From assembly GCA_002298915.1 (NCBI GenBank), contig DBML01000008.1, positions 141,888 to 205,887 on the forward strand: a stretch of 64,000 bases of DNA, read 5' to 3'. The stretch comes from Clostridium sp. UBA699 (GTDB taxonomy: Bacteria > Bacillota > Clostridia > Clostridiales > Clostridiaceae). The position numbers and the translations under genes were made by a program. The notes beneath the pieces are model-generated. The model saw only the letters and a program-made list of their open reading frames with translations. It made no database searches and was not told the origin of the DNA. This document shows positions 1 through 8,003 of the stretch, in pieces; the first letter of the stretch is position 1; every line of letters starts with the position of its first letter.

Positions 1-329
1 TCGTCCAGCAGGTTGACGTTTGGCATGGTGACATAGCCCTCGGCATCAGCATCGGGGCTTTCGGGGTTGTAAACCTTCTTGAAGTTCTGGTCGTCTTCGG
101 CTATCCCGGTCACCTTTACGCCGTTCGATACCTTCTCGTACTTCCTGGTGCTTTTATTGTACTGCTCCTTGACGATCTCCTCGAAGACTACCTCCTTGCG
201 CTTGTAGGGACCTCCCTCTTCGGTGCGGGTGGTATTCACGTTCGCTATGTTTGAGGATATTGTGTCGAGCTTCATCCTTTCCAGAGTCAGGCCTGTTGCG
301 CTGATGTTCATTGAATTAAATACTGACAT
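1..329 (-). CDS. flgC: Flagellar basal-body rod protein FlgC (partial, 3' end outside window)
   Basis: Proximal rod protein of the flagellar basal body. The visible N-terminal ~109 residues begin MSVFNSMNIS and carry the rod/hook family signature SSNIANVNTT near residue 30, shared by FlgB, FlgC and FlgK. The start is an ATG at 329 preceded by an AGGAGAA-type ribosome site. It follows flgB directly on the minus strand, the usual flgB-flgC order that opens a large fla/che operon. The gene runs off the left edge, so its C-terminus cannot be judged. Confidence 0.93.
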   Translation of the reverse strand, partial: MSVFNSMNISATGLTLERMKLDTISSNIANVNTTRTEEGGPYKRKEVVFEEIVKEQYNKSTRKYEKVSNGVKVTGIAEDDQNFKKVYNPESPDADAEGYVTMPNVNLLD

Positions 330-359
330 GATATTCTCCTTCCGGTACTCACCGCATCG

Positions 360-743
360 TTACTTGTTAATGACGTAGCTCATGCTTCTCAGTTTGATGT
401 TCATCTGCTCAACAAGGGCTGAATAGTATATTTCGTTTGCGGACAGGCTCACCATTTCGCTGTCTATGTCCACATTATTCCCGTTTTCGTTCATGCTATT
501 CGACTCGTCGCTGACAGTCCTGGGAGAAACTTTTGCTGCGGCTCCACCTATGTGGCTTTCGCTTGTGCTTTCCATGCCGACACCGCCGTTGCCCAGGGCT
601 CTTTTGAGCTCACTTTCGAATTCAACCTTTTCAGCCTTGTAGCCCTCTGTGTTGACGTTGGCTATGTTTGAGGATATGGCTTTCTGCCTCATGGATGCTG
701 CATCCAATCCGTTCTTGATCAGCTGGTAGCTAAGATCGTTCAT
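360..743 (-). CDS. flgB: Flagellar basal-body rod protein FlgB
   Basis: Proximal rod subunit, 127 aa. The family motif SSNIANVNTEGYKAE is near residue 30, and the C-terminus (YYSALVEQMNIKLRSMSYVI) is the helical half typical of rod proteins. A longer reading frame exists, but the start at 743 is chosen because a GGAGAGAGGG ribosome site sits just upstream and the protein then begins MNDLSYQLIK, where FlgB homologues start. It is the first gene before flgC, 30 bp apart, with a sigma-A-like promoter upstream. Confidence 0.93.
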   Translation of the reverse strand: MNDLSYQLIKNGLDAASMRQKAISSNIANVNTEGYKAEKVEFESELKRALGNGGVGMESTSESHIGGAAAKVSPRTVSDESNSMNENGNNVDIDSEMVSLSANEIYYSALVEQMNIKLRSMSYVINK

Positions 744-851
744 ATTGACCCTCTCTCCTTGTATTCTACATGCATCTTCTTGCATTTTTATGAAATTTTT
801 CAATATTCTGTTTTTTAACTATTGTTTTAATTTTACTCACAAATCAATAAT

Positions 852-880
852 ATTATACAGTCAGATAATGGTGAAATCAA
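852..880 (-). promoter_or_regulatory. Sigma-A-type promoter upstream of flgB
   Basis: On the minus strand TTGATT (875-880) and TATAAT (852-857) are separated by exactly 17 bp, about 110 bp before the flgB ATG. This would open the flgB-flgC operon. The surrounding AT-rich gap 744-1154 has no coding sequence I can support. Confidence 0.6.
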
Positions 881-943
881 TAAAATTAAACAAAAAATCC
901 CTTGGAAAATCAAGTATTTCAGCATTTTTTTTACAAACCCCCT

Positions 944-969
944 TAAACTTTTACGAAAACAGCCGATAA
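944..969 (+). promoter_or_regulatory. Candidate sigma28 promoter on the plus strand
   Basis: TAAA (944-947), 14 bp, then GCCGATAA (962-969), an exact match to the enteric sigma28 -10 consensus with a spacer one base short. It faces into the non-coding gap between flgB and fliS, away from any gene on that strand, and could start a short RNA ending at the hairpin near 1137. Confidence 0.35.
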
Positions 970-975
970 CCATGA

Positions 976-1142
976 TTATGTGATTTTTTTGGGATAAATT
1001 ATATGAAATTTTGGTGTTTTTTGGATAATTATTGAAGGTGAAAATGCATGAAATGCTTCACCTTAAAATGTTAATATTATTAATTTTGGACTCATAAAAA
1101 AAAGGCTGCACCAAACATGAATTTGTTCGGTGCAGCCCTTTT
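976..1142 (+). ncRNA. Candidate small RNA, plus strand
   Basis: Predicted only from architecture: a sigma28-like promoter at 944-969, an 8-bp stem (AAGGTGAA 1035-1042 with TTCACCTT 1057-1064), then the strong hairpin 1104-1137 followed by CTTTT. No open reading frame of note. The terminal hairpin clearly also serves fliS on the other strand, so this RNA is a hypothesis. Confidence 0.25.
1096..1137 (-). terminator. Rho-independent terminator after fliS
   Basis: GGCTGCACC (1104-1112) pairs with GGTGCAGCC (1129-1137), followed on the minus strand by a run of eight or more T. It closes the fliD-fliT-flaG-fliS gene set. Confidence 0.85.
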
Positions 1143-1154
1143 GCGCTGTGAAAA

Positions 1155-1535
1155 TTAGCTGATTTGGCTCCAGGCATCCCTCAGCTCCTCAAGATATCCG
1201 ATGACTTCGTCCAGGATGCCCTGGTCCTTGTCTATGTTGGCCCTTATGGTCCTGCGGTACATGTAGTCGTAAAGCGACATGAGGTTTTTCGCAATATCCC
1301 CGCCCTGCTCCAGGTCCAGAGTGCTCATGAACTCTCCGAGGATCCTCTGTGCCTTGATTACGCAGGTGTTGGTCTTCTCAATGTTTCTTTCGTCTATGGC
1401 GAGCTTCGCCAGCTTGAGGTTCCTGATAGCTCCGTCGTAGAGCATTACAACAAGCTTTGTCCTGGATGCTGTCATCACCTGGTTGTTCATATATGCGTTG
1501 TTCGCGTTTGCGTATGCGTTGCTGCTTGCGTACAT
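1155..1535 (-). CDS. fliS: Flagellin chaperone FliS
   Basis: Cytoplasmic export chaperone that binds the C-terminus of flagellin and prevents premature polymerisation. At 126 aa it has the usual length. The core YDGAIRNLKLAKLAIDE and the later helix LYDYMYRRTIRANIDKD are typical FliS helices. It starts at an ATG after a GGAGGAAGAC ribosome site and lies 16 bp after flaG; the order fliD, fliT-like, flaG, fliS is a conserved late flagellar arrangement. Confidence 0.95.
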   Translation of the reverse strand: MYASSNAYANANNAYMNNQVMTASRTKLVVMLYDGAIRNLKLAKLAIDERNIEKTNTCVIKAQRILGEFMSTLDLEQGGDIAKNLMSLYDYMYRRTIRANIDKDQGILDEVIGYLEELRDAWSQIS

Positions 1536-1551
1536 AGTCTTCCTCCTTGAA

Positions 1552-1908
1552 TCAGGCTCTTTCGTTTATTATCTTTCCCACGAGCTTTTCCATGCCTGCC
1601 TCGTAGTCCAACAGCTTTTCCGAAGGGATCTCCCTTATGACTTCATGGCTGGTGGTATCGACCACCTTCACCATAGTTTTCCCTGTTCCTTCATGGATTT
1701 CAAACCTGAGGTTTGTGATGTTGCTGCTGAAGAGCAGCTTGTTGGTCTTGTCAACTGCCGCCTGAAGCTCTTCCTTCGAATATTCCCTTTTCACTTCCTG
1801 AGGCACTTTTGCGCTTTCCGTGCTGGCAGCCTGCTTCCTGCCTGCAGTTATTTTTGAGAGTCCTTCTGAGTTCGTTACCGGCTTCAGAGCCACGTTGGTT
1901 TCAATCAT
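1552..1908 (-). CDS. flaG: Flagellar protein FlaG
   Basis: FlaG family protein, 118 aa, of uncertain biochemical role; in other bacteria it affects filament length. The conserved C-terminal FlaG domain is visible: LRFEIHEGTGKTMVKVVD followed by VIREIPSEKLLDYEAGMEKLVG. The N-terminal third is low-complexity and basic. The ATG at 1908 is preferred over a GTG nine bases upstream because AAGGATGTG then lies at normal spacing. Confidence 0.9.
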   Translation of the reverse strand: MIETNVALKPVTNSEGLSKITAGRKQAASTESAKVPQEVKREYSKEELQAAVDKTNKLLFSSNITNLRFEIHEGTGKTMVKVVDTTSHEVIREIPSEKLLDYEAGMEKLVGKIINERA

Positions 1909-1937
1909 TACAATCACATCCTTTGATACATTTCAGT

Positions 1938-2261
1938 TTATACGCTTTTTGAGTAGACGCCGGCTGCTGAAACCGAGGTGCCGATGTAGCCCTCCGCGGC
2001 TTTCCTTGACCTGGCCAGCTCGCTCATCTCGTTCCTTATGGCTTCCCTTTTTTCCTCATACAGCTTGTTAATTCTCACGGTTATATTCTTGAACTCTTCC
2101 GAGCTGAGATATTCCCCGAACTGCTCAGGGGCTTCCTTTGAGAAACTGCTGTAGAGCTGTTCCCTGCTGCTCAGCTGCTCCTCGAAGCTTTCAAGCTCGT
2201 CATTCCAGAGGGAGCTGTACAATTTATCTTCCATTTCCTTTGCTTTTTCCAAATAATCCAT
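1938..2261 (-). CDS. FliT-like flagellar chaperone (hypothetical)
   Basis: Small, highly charged, helical protein of 107 aa (glutamate, lysine and serine rich) starting MDYLEKAKEMEDKLYSS. Size, predicted helicity and its place 3 bp after fliD match FliT-type chaperones, which bind FliD. Sequence conservation in this family is weak, so the assignment rests mainly on position. Confidence 0.55.
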   Translation of the reverse strand: MDYLEKAKEMEDKLYSSLWNDELESFEEQLSSREQLYSSFSKEAPEQFGEYLSSEEFKNITVRINKLYEEKREAIRNEMSELARSRKAAEGYIGTSVSAAGVYSKSV

Positions 2262-2264
2262 AGC

Positions 2265-3800
2265 TTAGTACCCCATCATCGAAGAGAACGATGACAGCTG
2301 ACTGTTGTACTTGTTCATAGCGGTTTCCAGCGCGGTGTACTTCTTGTACAGGGCAGTCTGCTGGTCGTAGTACTTCGCCTTCAGGCTTGTTATGAGCTTC
2401 GTCTGGCTGTCTATCAGGTTCTGCAGCGTGTTGCTGCTGAGGGTTGAGGATCCTGTGTAGCCTGCTTTCTTAAGCAGGGCTGAGCTCGACATGTTCGCGT
2501 TGTCGTTCAGAATAGTCTTGAGCCTCTGCATTATCCCGGAATCCCTGTACTTTTCAGCTGCGTCAGATGCAGCTGATGCGTTTGTGAAGAAGCTTATAGC
2601 CTGGTCCGGGTTGCTCTCAAGAGCAGCCTTCAGCTTCGTCTCGTCCAAGGTGAGCTGACCCGGCTTCGTGTAGTCGTTCGTGAAGTCAATCCCCAGGTCC
2701 GTGTACTTGAGTGTGGAGGTGCCCACGGCTGTGTTAATGGCGCTCCTCATCTGGTTTGTTATGCTTGTGAGGTAGCTGTCGCTCCTCAGCAGTCCCGACT
2801 TGGATTTCGTCTCCCACTGCTTTATCTGGTCCTCTGTCATATCTTCCTTCTGTGCGTCGGTGAGCGGTTTGTAGTCGCTGTACTTCTTCTCCTGAAGCTT
2901 AGTTGTTATGTTGCCAATAAGCGTGTTGTAGTCGCTTACGAAGCCAGCTATCTTCTTCTGGAGGGCTGATACGTCCGTCTTTCCAGTAAAGGATATCCCG
3001 GAATCCGATGTTGCCCCCGATATCGTGAACTTCACGTTGTCTATGGTGAAGCTGTTGGTTGAGTATGTCTTTTCGGCGGTAGTTCCGTAGCTGTCGGTGA
3101 CCGTCACATGTGCGTCCGAGCCAGCAAACGAAAACGTCGTCGCAGGGTTTGGATCAGGCTGCGGGACGGATATCCCAATTGACTGGGAAGCTCCCGTCTG
3201 GTTTGTCTGGAGCCTGTAGCCGGAAAGCGTGCTTTTCGTCATCTTGGCGTCTATCCCGGCCGTCGTAAACGCACTGTTTATCTTAGCCAGCAGCTCGTCG
3301 TCCGTAGGGTTTGCTGAGCCTGTAGGCCCGGTCGTAAGGTCAACTGTGACCGTTTTGCCGTTCACAGTGAACTGTGTTGCGCCGCTCTTGAGGCCGGACA
3401 GGTCGGCGAAGCTGCCTGCTGCTTTTGTTGCTATGTTGGCAACCTTTATGTTGTAGTTTCCTGTGACCGCTCCCGCAAGACCTTCTGCTGAGACGGCACC
3501 AGTAGTATCGCTGGTCGTGAAGGCTGTGGTCTGGTAGTTCCTCGTTATAGCAAGGTTTGAGTCCAGGTTTGTTAAATCAGTGTACTTCGAATAGAAGTCC
3601 TTGAGCTGCTTGATGACATCCCTGTAGAGCTCCTGCTGGAACTGGTATGTCTGCTTTTGCTGGTCTGCCTTGTCTATCTTGGACTGCTGGCCCTGCAGAG
3701 ATGCCTTGACTATGGCGTCCGTGTCGAGACCTGTTGCAAGGCCTGAGATCCTATTGTATGAAGTTGATGAACCTGTTGATGTTGACGAGTTGACGTTCAT
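2265..3800 (-). CDS. fliD: Flagellar filament cap protein FliD
   Basis: Filament-capping protein (HAP2), 511 aa, which assembles at the filament tip and folds incoming flagellin. The N-terminal signature SGLATGLDTDAIV lies near residue 20, followed by a glutamine-rich coiled segment (KADQQKQTYQFQQEL), a variable serine/threonine-rich middle, and a C-terminal coiled coil ending MNKYNSQLSSFSSMMGY. The ATG is preceded by CAGGAGGGCAGC. Its upstream leader contains a long unexplained stem-loop (3842-3896). Confidence 0.95.
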   Translation of the reverse strand: MNVNSSTSTGSSTSYNRISGLATGLDTDAIVKASLQGQQSKIDKADQQKQTYQFQQELYRDVIKQLKDFYSKYTDLTNLDSNLAITRNYQTTAFTTSDTTGAVSAEGLAGAVTGNYNIKVANIATKAAGSFADLSGLKSGATQFTVNGKTVTVDLTTGPTGSANPTDDELLAKINSAFTTAGIDAKMTKSTLSGYRLQTNQTGASQSIGISVPQPDPNPATTFSFAGSDAHVTVTDSYGTTAEKTYSTNSFTIDNVKFTISGATSDSGISFTGKTDVSALQKKIAGFVSDYNTLIGNITTKLQEKKYSDYKPLTDAQKEDMTEDQIKQWETKSKSGLLRSDSYLTSITNQMRSAINTAVGTSTLKYTDLGIDFTNDYTKPGQLTLDETKLKAALESNPDQAISFFTNASAASDAAEKYRDSGIMQRLKTILNDNANMSSSALLKKAGYTGSSTLSSNTLQNLIDSQTKLITSLKAKYYDQQTALYKKYTALETAMNKYNSQLSSFSSMMGY

Positions 3801-3841
3801 TTGCTGCCCTCCTGTAAATAAAATTTGGCAGGTATTTTCCC

Positions 3842-3896
3842 TAATAACATTATGTATGCCTAAGCTGTCACTGCTTAAACATACATAATGCTATTA
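3842..3896 (-). repeat. Long interrupted inverted repeat in the fliD leader
   Basis: CATTATGTATG (3848-3858) is matched by CATACATAATG (3880-3890); inside, TAAGC pairs with GCTTA around a 7-nt loop, and outside TAATA pairs with TATTA. The result is about 21 pairs broken by two short mismatches. No T-run follows it on either strand, so it does not look like a terminator. Confidence 0.7.
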
Positions 3897-3904
3897 TCCT
3901 AAAA

Positions 3905-3932
3905 GAGAGCCAGAGTTTTTGCTCTGACTCTC
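3905..3932 (-). terminator. Terminator after flagellin gene
   Basis: GAGAG-CAGAG arms (3905-3915 and 3922-3932) with a 6-nt loop; the single C/A mismatch becomes a G-U pair in the minus-strand RNA. It is followed by CTTTTAG and lies about 30 bp after the flagellin stop. Confidence 0.75.
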
Positions 3933-3964
3933 CCCTGATACTTTGTTTTTAATTGGTCTTCTGC

Positions 3965-4774
3965 TTATCTGAGAAGCTGAAGAACCTGCTGTGGCTGCTG
4001 GTTTGCCTGAGCAAGCATAGCCTGTGCTGCCTGTGAAAGGATGTTGTTCTTTGAGAATGTTGACATTTCTTTAGCCATATCAACGTCTCTGATTCTTGAT
4101 TCTGCAGCCTGTAAGTTTTCTGATGTAGTTCCCTGGTTGTTTATTACGTGCTCGAGCTTGTTCTGGAGCGCTCCGTAGGTTGCTCTTGAAGTGTTAAGTT
4201 CTGTTATTGCTGCTTCAACATCATCAACACCTACAGCTGCTGTTCCAGCCGCTGTTGTTGCTGCATCAGTTAATGTTTTCAAAGCAGTAAAGTCAGCTTT
4301 GGTCAAAGCACTAATGCTGACAGTACTAGCAGCATCTTCGCCATATGCTATAGTTGTAGCAGTATTGAACACTGTTACTCCGTTGAATTTAGTATTAGTT
4401 ATGATTTCATTCGCTGCTTCACCAAGAGCTTTCATTTCAGCGCCGATATTTACTTTGTCATCATCGCTGTAAGTTCCATTCTGTGCCTGAACAGCCAGTT
4501 CCTTGAGTCGTGTAAGCATTGAACTTATTTCATTAGTTGCACCTTCTGCAGTCTGCAGATATGAGATACCATCCTGTGCATTCCTTGTAGCCTGATCAAG
4601 TCCTCTTATCTGGCTTCTCATCTTTTCAGATATTGATAGTCCTGCTGCATCGTCTGCTGCCCTGTTTATTCTCTGGCCTGAAGAAAGCTTCTCCATTGAT
4701 TTGTTTGCTGCTGCAGTGTTTACACTCATGTTCCTTGTAGAGTTCATGGCGCTGATGTTGTGGTTGATTATCAT
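3965..4774 (-). CDS. fliC: Flagellin (Hag/FliC)
   Basis: Major filament protein, 269 aa. The N-terminal D0/D1 region MIINHNISAMNSTRNM...EKLSSGQRINRAADDAAGL and the C-terminal D1/D0 region ending MLAQANQQPQQVLQLLR are both intact. The middle is short and alanine/threonine-rich, so the variable D2/D3 domains are essentially absent. The start at 4774 follows GGAGGAATACATT. It is monocistronic, with its own sigma28-type promoter and terminator, and its leader has features of post-transcriptional control by CsrA. Confidence 0.97.
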   Translation of the reverse strand: MIINHNISAMNSTRNMSVNTAAANKSMEKLSSGQRINRAADDAAGLSISEKMRSQIRGLDQATRNAQDGISYLQTAEGATNEISSMLTRLKELAVQAQNGTYSDDDKVNIGAEMKALGEAANEIITNTKFNGVTVFNTATTIAYGEDAASTVSISALTKADFTALKTLTDAATTAAGTAAVGVDDVEAAITELNTSRATYGALQNKLEHVINNQGTTSENLQAAESRIRDVDMAKEMSTFSKNNILSQAAQAMLAQANQQPQQVLQLLR

Positions 4775-4782
4775 AATGTATT

Positions 4783-4814
4783 CCTCCTTGAATTTGGGTT
4801 TCGGCATCCTTGCC
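4783..4814 (-). promoter_or_regulatory. Probable CsrA binding sites in flagellin leader
   Basis: The leader forms a small hairpin GGC-AAGGAT-GCC (4803-4814) that displays AAGGA in its loop, the preferred CsrA target. The Shine-Dalgarno AAGGAGGA (about 4782-4789) supplies a second GGA. This two-site layout resembles the Bacillus subtilis hag leader. csrA and fliW are encoded directly upstream. Confidence 0.65.
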
Positions 4815-4870
4815 TTTATTTAAGTTCAGAAGATTGTCGGCCGACTTTCTCTTCTTGCGCTCATGGTATA

Positions 4871-4897
4871 TATATCGTGGCGTCGGAGGATAATTTA
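4871..4897 (-). promoter_or_regulatory. Sigma28-type promoter of flagellin gene
   Basis: TAAA (4894-4897), 15 bp, ACGATATA (4871-4878) on the minus strand, about 95 bp before the flagellin ATG. It matches the layout TAAA-N15-xCGATA of sigma D/sigma28 and shares the ACGATA core with the flgM promoter. Confidence 0.75.
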
Positions 4898-4921
4898 ATA
4901 GTATTTCAGAATTTTTTTAAA

Positions 4922-4948
4922 GAAAAAAAACCGCATCAGCGGTTTTTC
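4922..4948 (-). terminator. Terminator overlapping the csrA stop codon
   Basis: AAAACCGC and GCGGTTTT arms flank a 4-nt loop, followed by a T-run on the minus strand. The csrA TGA (4936-4938) sits at the loop, so the stem starts inside the coding sequence. It closes the flgM-to-csrA operon. Confidence 0.8.
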
Positions 4949-5157
4949 TTAAGTTTTGCGAAGCTGTCCAGCGATATGCTGGCAGCCTGAGCGTTTTCAC
5001 TTTTTATCTCTTCGAAGACTTCTTTCCTGAGGACCGTCACGTCCTTCGGAGCTTCTATCCCTATCTTTATCTTTCCGTCAGCTATCTCAAGCACCTTTAT
5101 CTCGATCCTGTCATCGATCATGATGCTTTCTCCCGGCTTTCTGTTAAGGACAAGCAT
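4936..5157 (-). CDS. csrA: Carbon storage / flagellin translation regulator CsrA
   Basis: Small RNA-binding dimer, 73 aa. It starts with the family signature MLVLNRKPGESIMIDD and continues with IKIGIEAPKDVTVLR, the beta-strands that grip GGA motifs. Its start overlaps the fliW stop by one base (TAATG), so the two are translationally coupled. By analogy with Bacillus, free CsrA blocks flagellin translation until FliW captures it. It ends inside its own terminator. Confidence 0.96.
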   Translation of the reverse strand: MLVLNRKPGESIMIDDRIEIKVLEIADGKIKIGIEAPKDVTVLRKEVFEEIKSENAQAASISLDSFAKLKKNR

Positions 5158-5591
5158 TAATTTTCTTCCTCTGTGAACAGTGGATGCTTGGTCATGTACT
5201 TGCCGCTGTTGAGCACGTACTGCCTACCTACCCTGTCCTCTTTGTTTATGACCACAGGCGCAAGCAGGTTCAAGGTGCTCTTCTCGAAATCGTCCGACAG
5301 GGTGACGATGTTCAGCACGGCGAGCTGCTCTTTTTTGCTAATGTTTATCTTCTGGAGCTCCTCATCGGGTATGTCGAAGTCGTAGCTCTTGAAGAAAGCC
5401 CAGGGATCCGTCACCACGAAGGACACGTACTCGTCCTCGGCGTTCTGAAGTATCTTGAAGACATCGTTCTCTGGAATGTCCAGCAGTGCGTACTTCCTGC
5501 TGTCTTCAAACCCGGGTATCCCCTCTGGGAAATCTATGATTTGCTTTTCGTCAATTTCAACCTCTCCCATAAACCTTGTTCTGATTTTCAT
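5157..5591 (-). CDS. fliW: Flagellar assembly factor FliW
   Basis: CsrA antagonist and flagellin-binding protein, 144 aa. The conserved opening GEVEIDEKQIIDFPEGIPGFED and the later SFVVTDPWAFFKSYDFDIPD are characteristic. FliW binds flagellin or CsrA; when flagellin is secreted, FliW is freed, takes CsrA and relieves repression of the flagellin mRNA. It overlaps csrA by one base and lies 22 bp after flgL. Confidence 0.96.
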   Translation of the reverse strand: MKIRTRFMGEVEIDEKQIIDFPEGIPGFEDSRKYALLDIPENDVFKILQNAEDEYVSFVVTDPWAFFKSYDFDIPDEELQKINISKKEQLAVLNIVTLSDDFEKSTLNLLAPVVINKEDRVGRQYVLNSGKYMTKHPLFTEEEN

Positions 5592-5613
5592 GGCTCTCTC
5601 CTATCCTGATAGT

Positions 5614-6504
5614 CTAGAGGTAGTCCAGCAGGCTTTTCTGCAGGATTTTGGCCCCCGAGGACAATGAAGCTTCGTATACCGAAGACATGGTGCTGTACTC
5701 CATCATCTTTTCCGCAATATCTATGTCCGAGTTCTTGGAAAGCAGCTCTGTGAGACCGAGGTTCTGCGCTTCGTTCCTCTGCCCGGCAGCTTCAAGCCTG
5801 TTGTATATGGCTCCCATCTTTGACCTGAAAAGGACTGCGTTGTCGAAGTTTTTGTCGAAGCTGCTGAGGAGGCCTCCCGAAAGCGAGGCAATGTCTCCGT
5901 TCTCCAAGGCCTTTGCTATGTCTGAAAGGATAACTCCGAGGTCAGATGAACCTGCTGTCGTTATCTGAGATCCGTCGCTCGGTATGGTGACTCCCAGATT
6001 GGGCGCTATTTCCCTTGAAATGTTGTTGCCGTCTCCTTTGTACACCATAACTCCGTCGGCATTCATGCTGAAAGGAGGTTCAGTGGTCTTCTGACCTGCG
6101 AATATGTACCTTCCGTCGATCTTCGCGTTCAAGCTGTCTGAAACCTGCTTTGTAAGCTCCTTGACCTCCACAGCGATCGATGATCTGTCGGAGTCGTCAA
6201 GAGTTCCGCTGGCACCCTGCACCATGAGCTCCCTTATCCTCTGCAGCGCGTCCGTGACGCTTTCCATCGCGCCGTCTGCCGTATTGGTCCAGTCCATCGC
6301 TGAAGCTATGCTGCTTTTGTACTGCTCGTTCTCCTTTATTGTTGTGTCGAGGTTCATTATCTTCGAAACAAGCATCGGGTTGTCAGATGGCTTGCTGACT
6401 TCTTTTCCTGTAGAAAGCTGGTTCTGGTATGTCTGCATCTTCTCCAGGTTTCTGGAGAGATTCCTGAGGTAGTTGCCGGTCAGGGTGTTGTTTGTTACTC
6501 TCAT
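5614..6504 (-). CDS. flgL: Flagellar hook-associated protein FlgL (HAP3)
   Basis: Hook-filament junction protein, 296 aa, related to flagellin at both ends. The N-terminus MRVTNNTLTGNYLRNLSRNLEKMQTYQNQLSTGKEVSKPSDNP and the C-terminus VYEASLSSGAKILQKSLLDYL are the D0/D1 helices. It follows flgK by 11 bp in the flgM-flgN-flgK-flgL-fliW-csrA operon. Confidence 0.96.
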   Translation of the reverse strand: MRVTNNTLTGNYLRNLSRNLEKMQTYQNQLSTGKEVSKPSDNPMLVSKIMNLDTTIKENEQYKSSIASAMDWTNTADGAMESVTDALQRIRELMVQGASGTLDDSDRSSIAVEVKELTKQVSDSLNAKIDGRYIFAGQKTTEPPFSMNADGVMVYKGDGNNISREIAPNLGVTIPSDGSQITTAGSSDLGVILSDIAKALENGDIASLSGGLLSSFDKNFDNAVLFRSKMGAIYNRLEAAGQRNEAQNLGLTELLSKNSDIDIAEKMMEYSTMSSVYEASLSSGAKILQKSLLDYL

Positions 6505-6515
6505 ATATTATCCCC

Positions 6516-7994
6516 CTATACGCCTGTCTTGTTAATGAGTGTGTCCAGCATCTCGGCAAGGACGCTTATGACCTTGGAGTTTGCCTCGTAGCTCTTCTGG
6601 AACTTTATGAGGTTTGTAACCTCTTCGTCGATTGACACTCCCGAAACAGATTCCCTCCTGTTGGTAAGCTGAGCCATCACAGCATCCTGGTTGGAAACCA
6701 TGTTGAGGGCATGCTCAGTAGATATGCCGATTTTGGTCACTATGCCGCTGTAGGTTCCCTTGAGAGTTGCTCCGTTTGACATTTCCTTGTCCCTCAGGTT
6801 TGCTATCGCCAGCGCCTTTGAGCCGTCTCCTGACGGCGATGAAGCGCTTGCGCCGGTAGCTACAAGGCTTTCGTCATCAGTTATATCTTTGTTCACGCTT
6901 ATGTTAAGAGCGCTTTCCGTTCCGCTGAAGGTGAAGAAGTCTACCCCGCTTCCCTCAGGGTTGTGCAGGCTGTTGACCTGGTCTGCTATTGTCTTCGCAA
7001 AGCTGTTCAAATCCGAAAGCCTTGCCTCAATTTCGCTCAGGGCCTCAAGGTTTCCGCCCACCGCGCCTGAACTTATTTGTGCAGCCGAAACAGGCTCCGA
7101 AGCACCTTCCTCATAGTATGCCGGGCTTCCAGGCCTCAGGTTCTTCGCAGCGTCAGCCGTCATGCTGACGGACTTGAAGTTTGAAGAGTCTCCCCCCACA
7201 GCGATTTTAACGGTGCAGGTGCCGTCGCCGTTGTCGGTGATCGAGTTTACCGTGCTGAGCTTGTAGCCTGCATCCTGCGCGGTTATGTCTTTTCCTCCGA
7301 GGGTTACGCTTACCCTGCCGTACTTGTCGAAGCTCGAGGTGCAGTCGGCAAGGCCGCTGAGCTGCTTAAGCAGCAGGTCCCTCTGGTCAAGGAGGTCGTT
7401 CGGACTTTCACCTTTGATCACTATGTTGTATATCTGGCTGTTCAGCGTCTTAAGCTTGTCCGCAGTTGAATTTATATCGAAGGTGTTCTTTTCTATGTTG
7501 GTTATGGTATCGTTCCTGAGCCCGTCTATCTGCGCTGCAAGCTGTTTCAGCGCATCCGCGAAGGTTTCCGACTTTTCGACCACGACGCTTTTGGCGCTCT
7601 GGTTTTCGGGGTTGTCGCCGAGCTCCTGCCACGCGTTGAACATCTCCCCCATGGCGTTGTTGACACCGGTGTCTGAAGGCTCGTTGAATATCGATTCGAG
7701 CTGGCTCATGGCGTCGCTCTTTGCCGTATATTTGCCCAGCGTGCTGTTTTCATTCCTGATCTGGTAGTCCACGAAATCGTCGACCACCCTCACCACGCTC
7801 TCGATCTTGACGCCCGTGCCGAGCTGCCCTATCCCTGAGTAGTCGTAAGCCTTGTCAGCTTTAAGCTCCACGCGCTGCCTAGAGAAGCCCTCGGTGTTCG
7901 CGTTGGAGATGTTGTGGGACGTGGTATTTAGGGCTGTCTGCTGCGCACTCAGCCCTTTGACTGCTGTATTGAATGAATTAAATAATCCTGACAT
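6516..7994 (-). CDS. flgK: Flagellar hook-associated protein FlgK (HAP1)
   Basis: First hook-filament junction protein, 492 aa. It opens with the rod/hook signature (LSAQQTALNTTSHNISNANTEGFSRQRV) and closes with the C-terminal helix SVSGVSIDEEVTNLIKFQKSYEANSKVISV. The length is within the family range. It lies between flgN, whose product chaperones FlgK and FlgL, and flgL. Confidence 0.96.
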   Translation of the reverse strand: MSGLFNSFNTAVKGLSAQQTALNTTSHNISNANTEGFSRQRVELKADKAYDYSGIGQLGTGVKIESVVRVVDDFVDYQIRNENSTLGKYTAKSDAMSQLESIFNEPSDTGVNNAMGEMFNAWQELGDNPENQSAKSVVVEKSETFADALKQLAAQIDGLRNDTITNIEKNTFDINSTADKLKTLNSQIYNIVIKGESPNDLLDQRDLLLKQLSGLADCTSSFDKYGRVSVTLGGKDITAQDAGYKLSTVNSITDNGDGTCTVKIAVGGDSSNFKSVSMTADAAKNLRPGSPAYYEEGASEPVSAAQISSGAVGGNLEALSEIEARLSDLNSFAKTIADQVNSLHNPEGSGVDFFTFSGTESALNISVNKDITDDESLVATGASASSPSGDGSKALAIANLRDKEMSNGATLKGTYSGIVTKIGISTEHALNMVSNQDAVMAQLTNRRESVSGVSIDEEVTNLIKFQKSYEANSKVISVLAEMLDTLINKTGV

Positions 7995-8003
7995 ATTCCA
8001 CCC

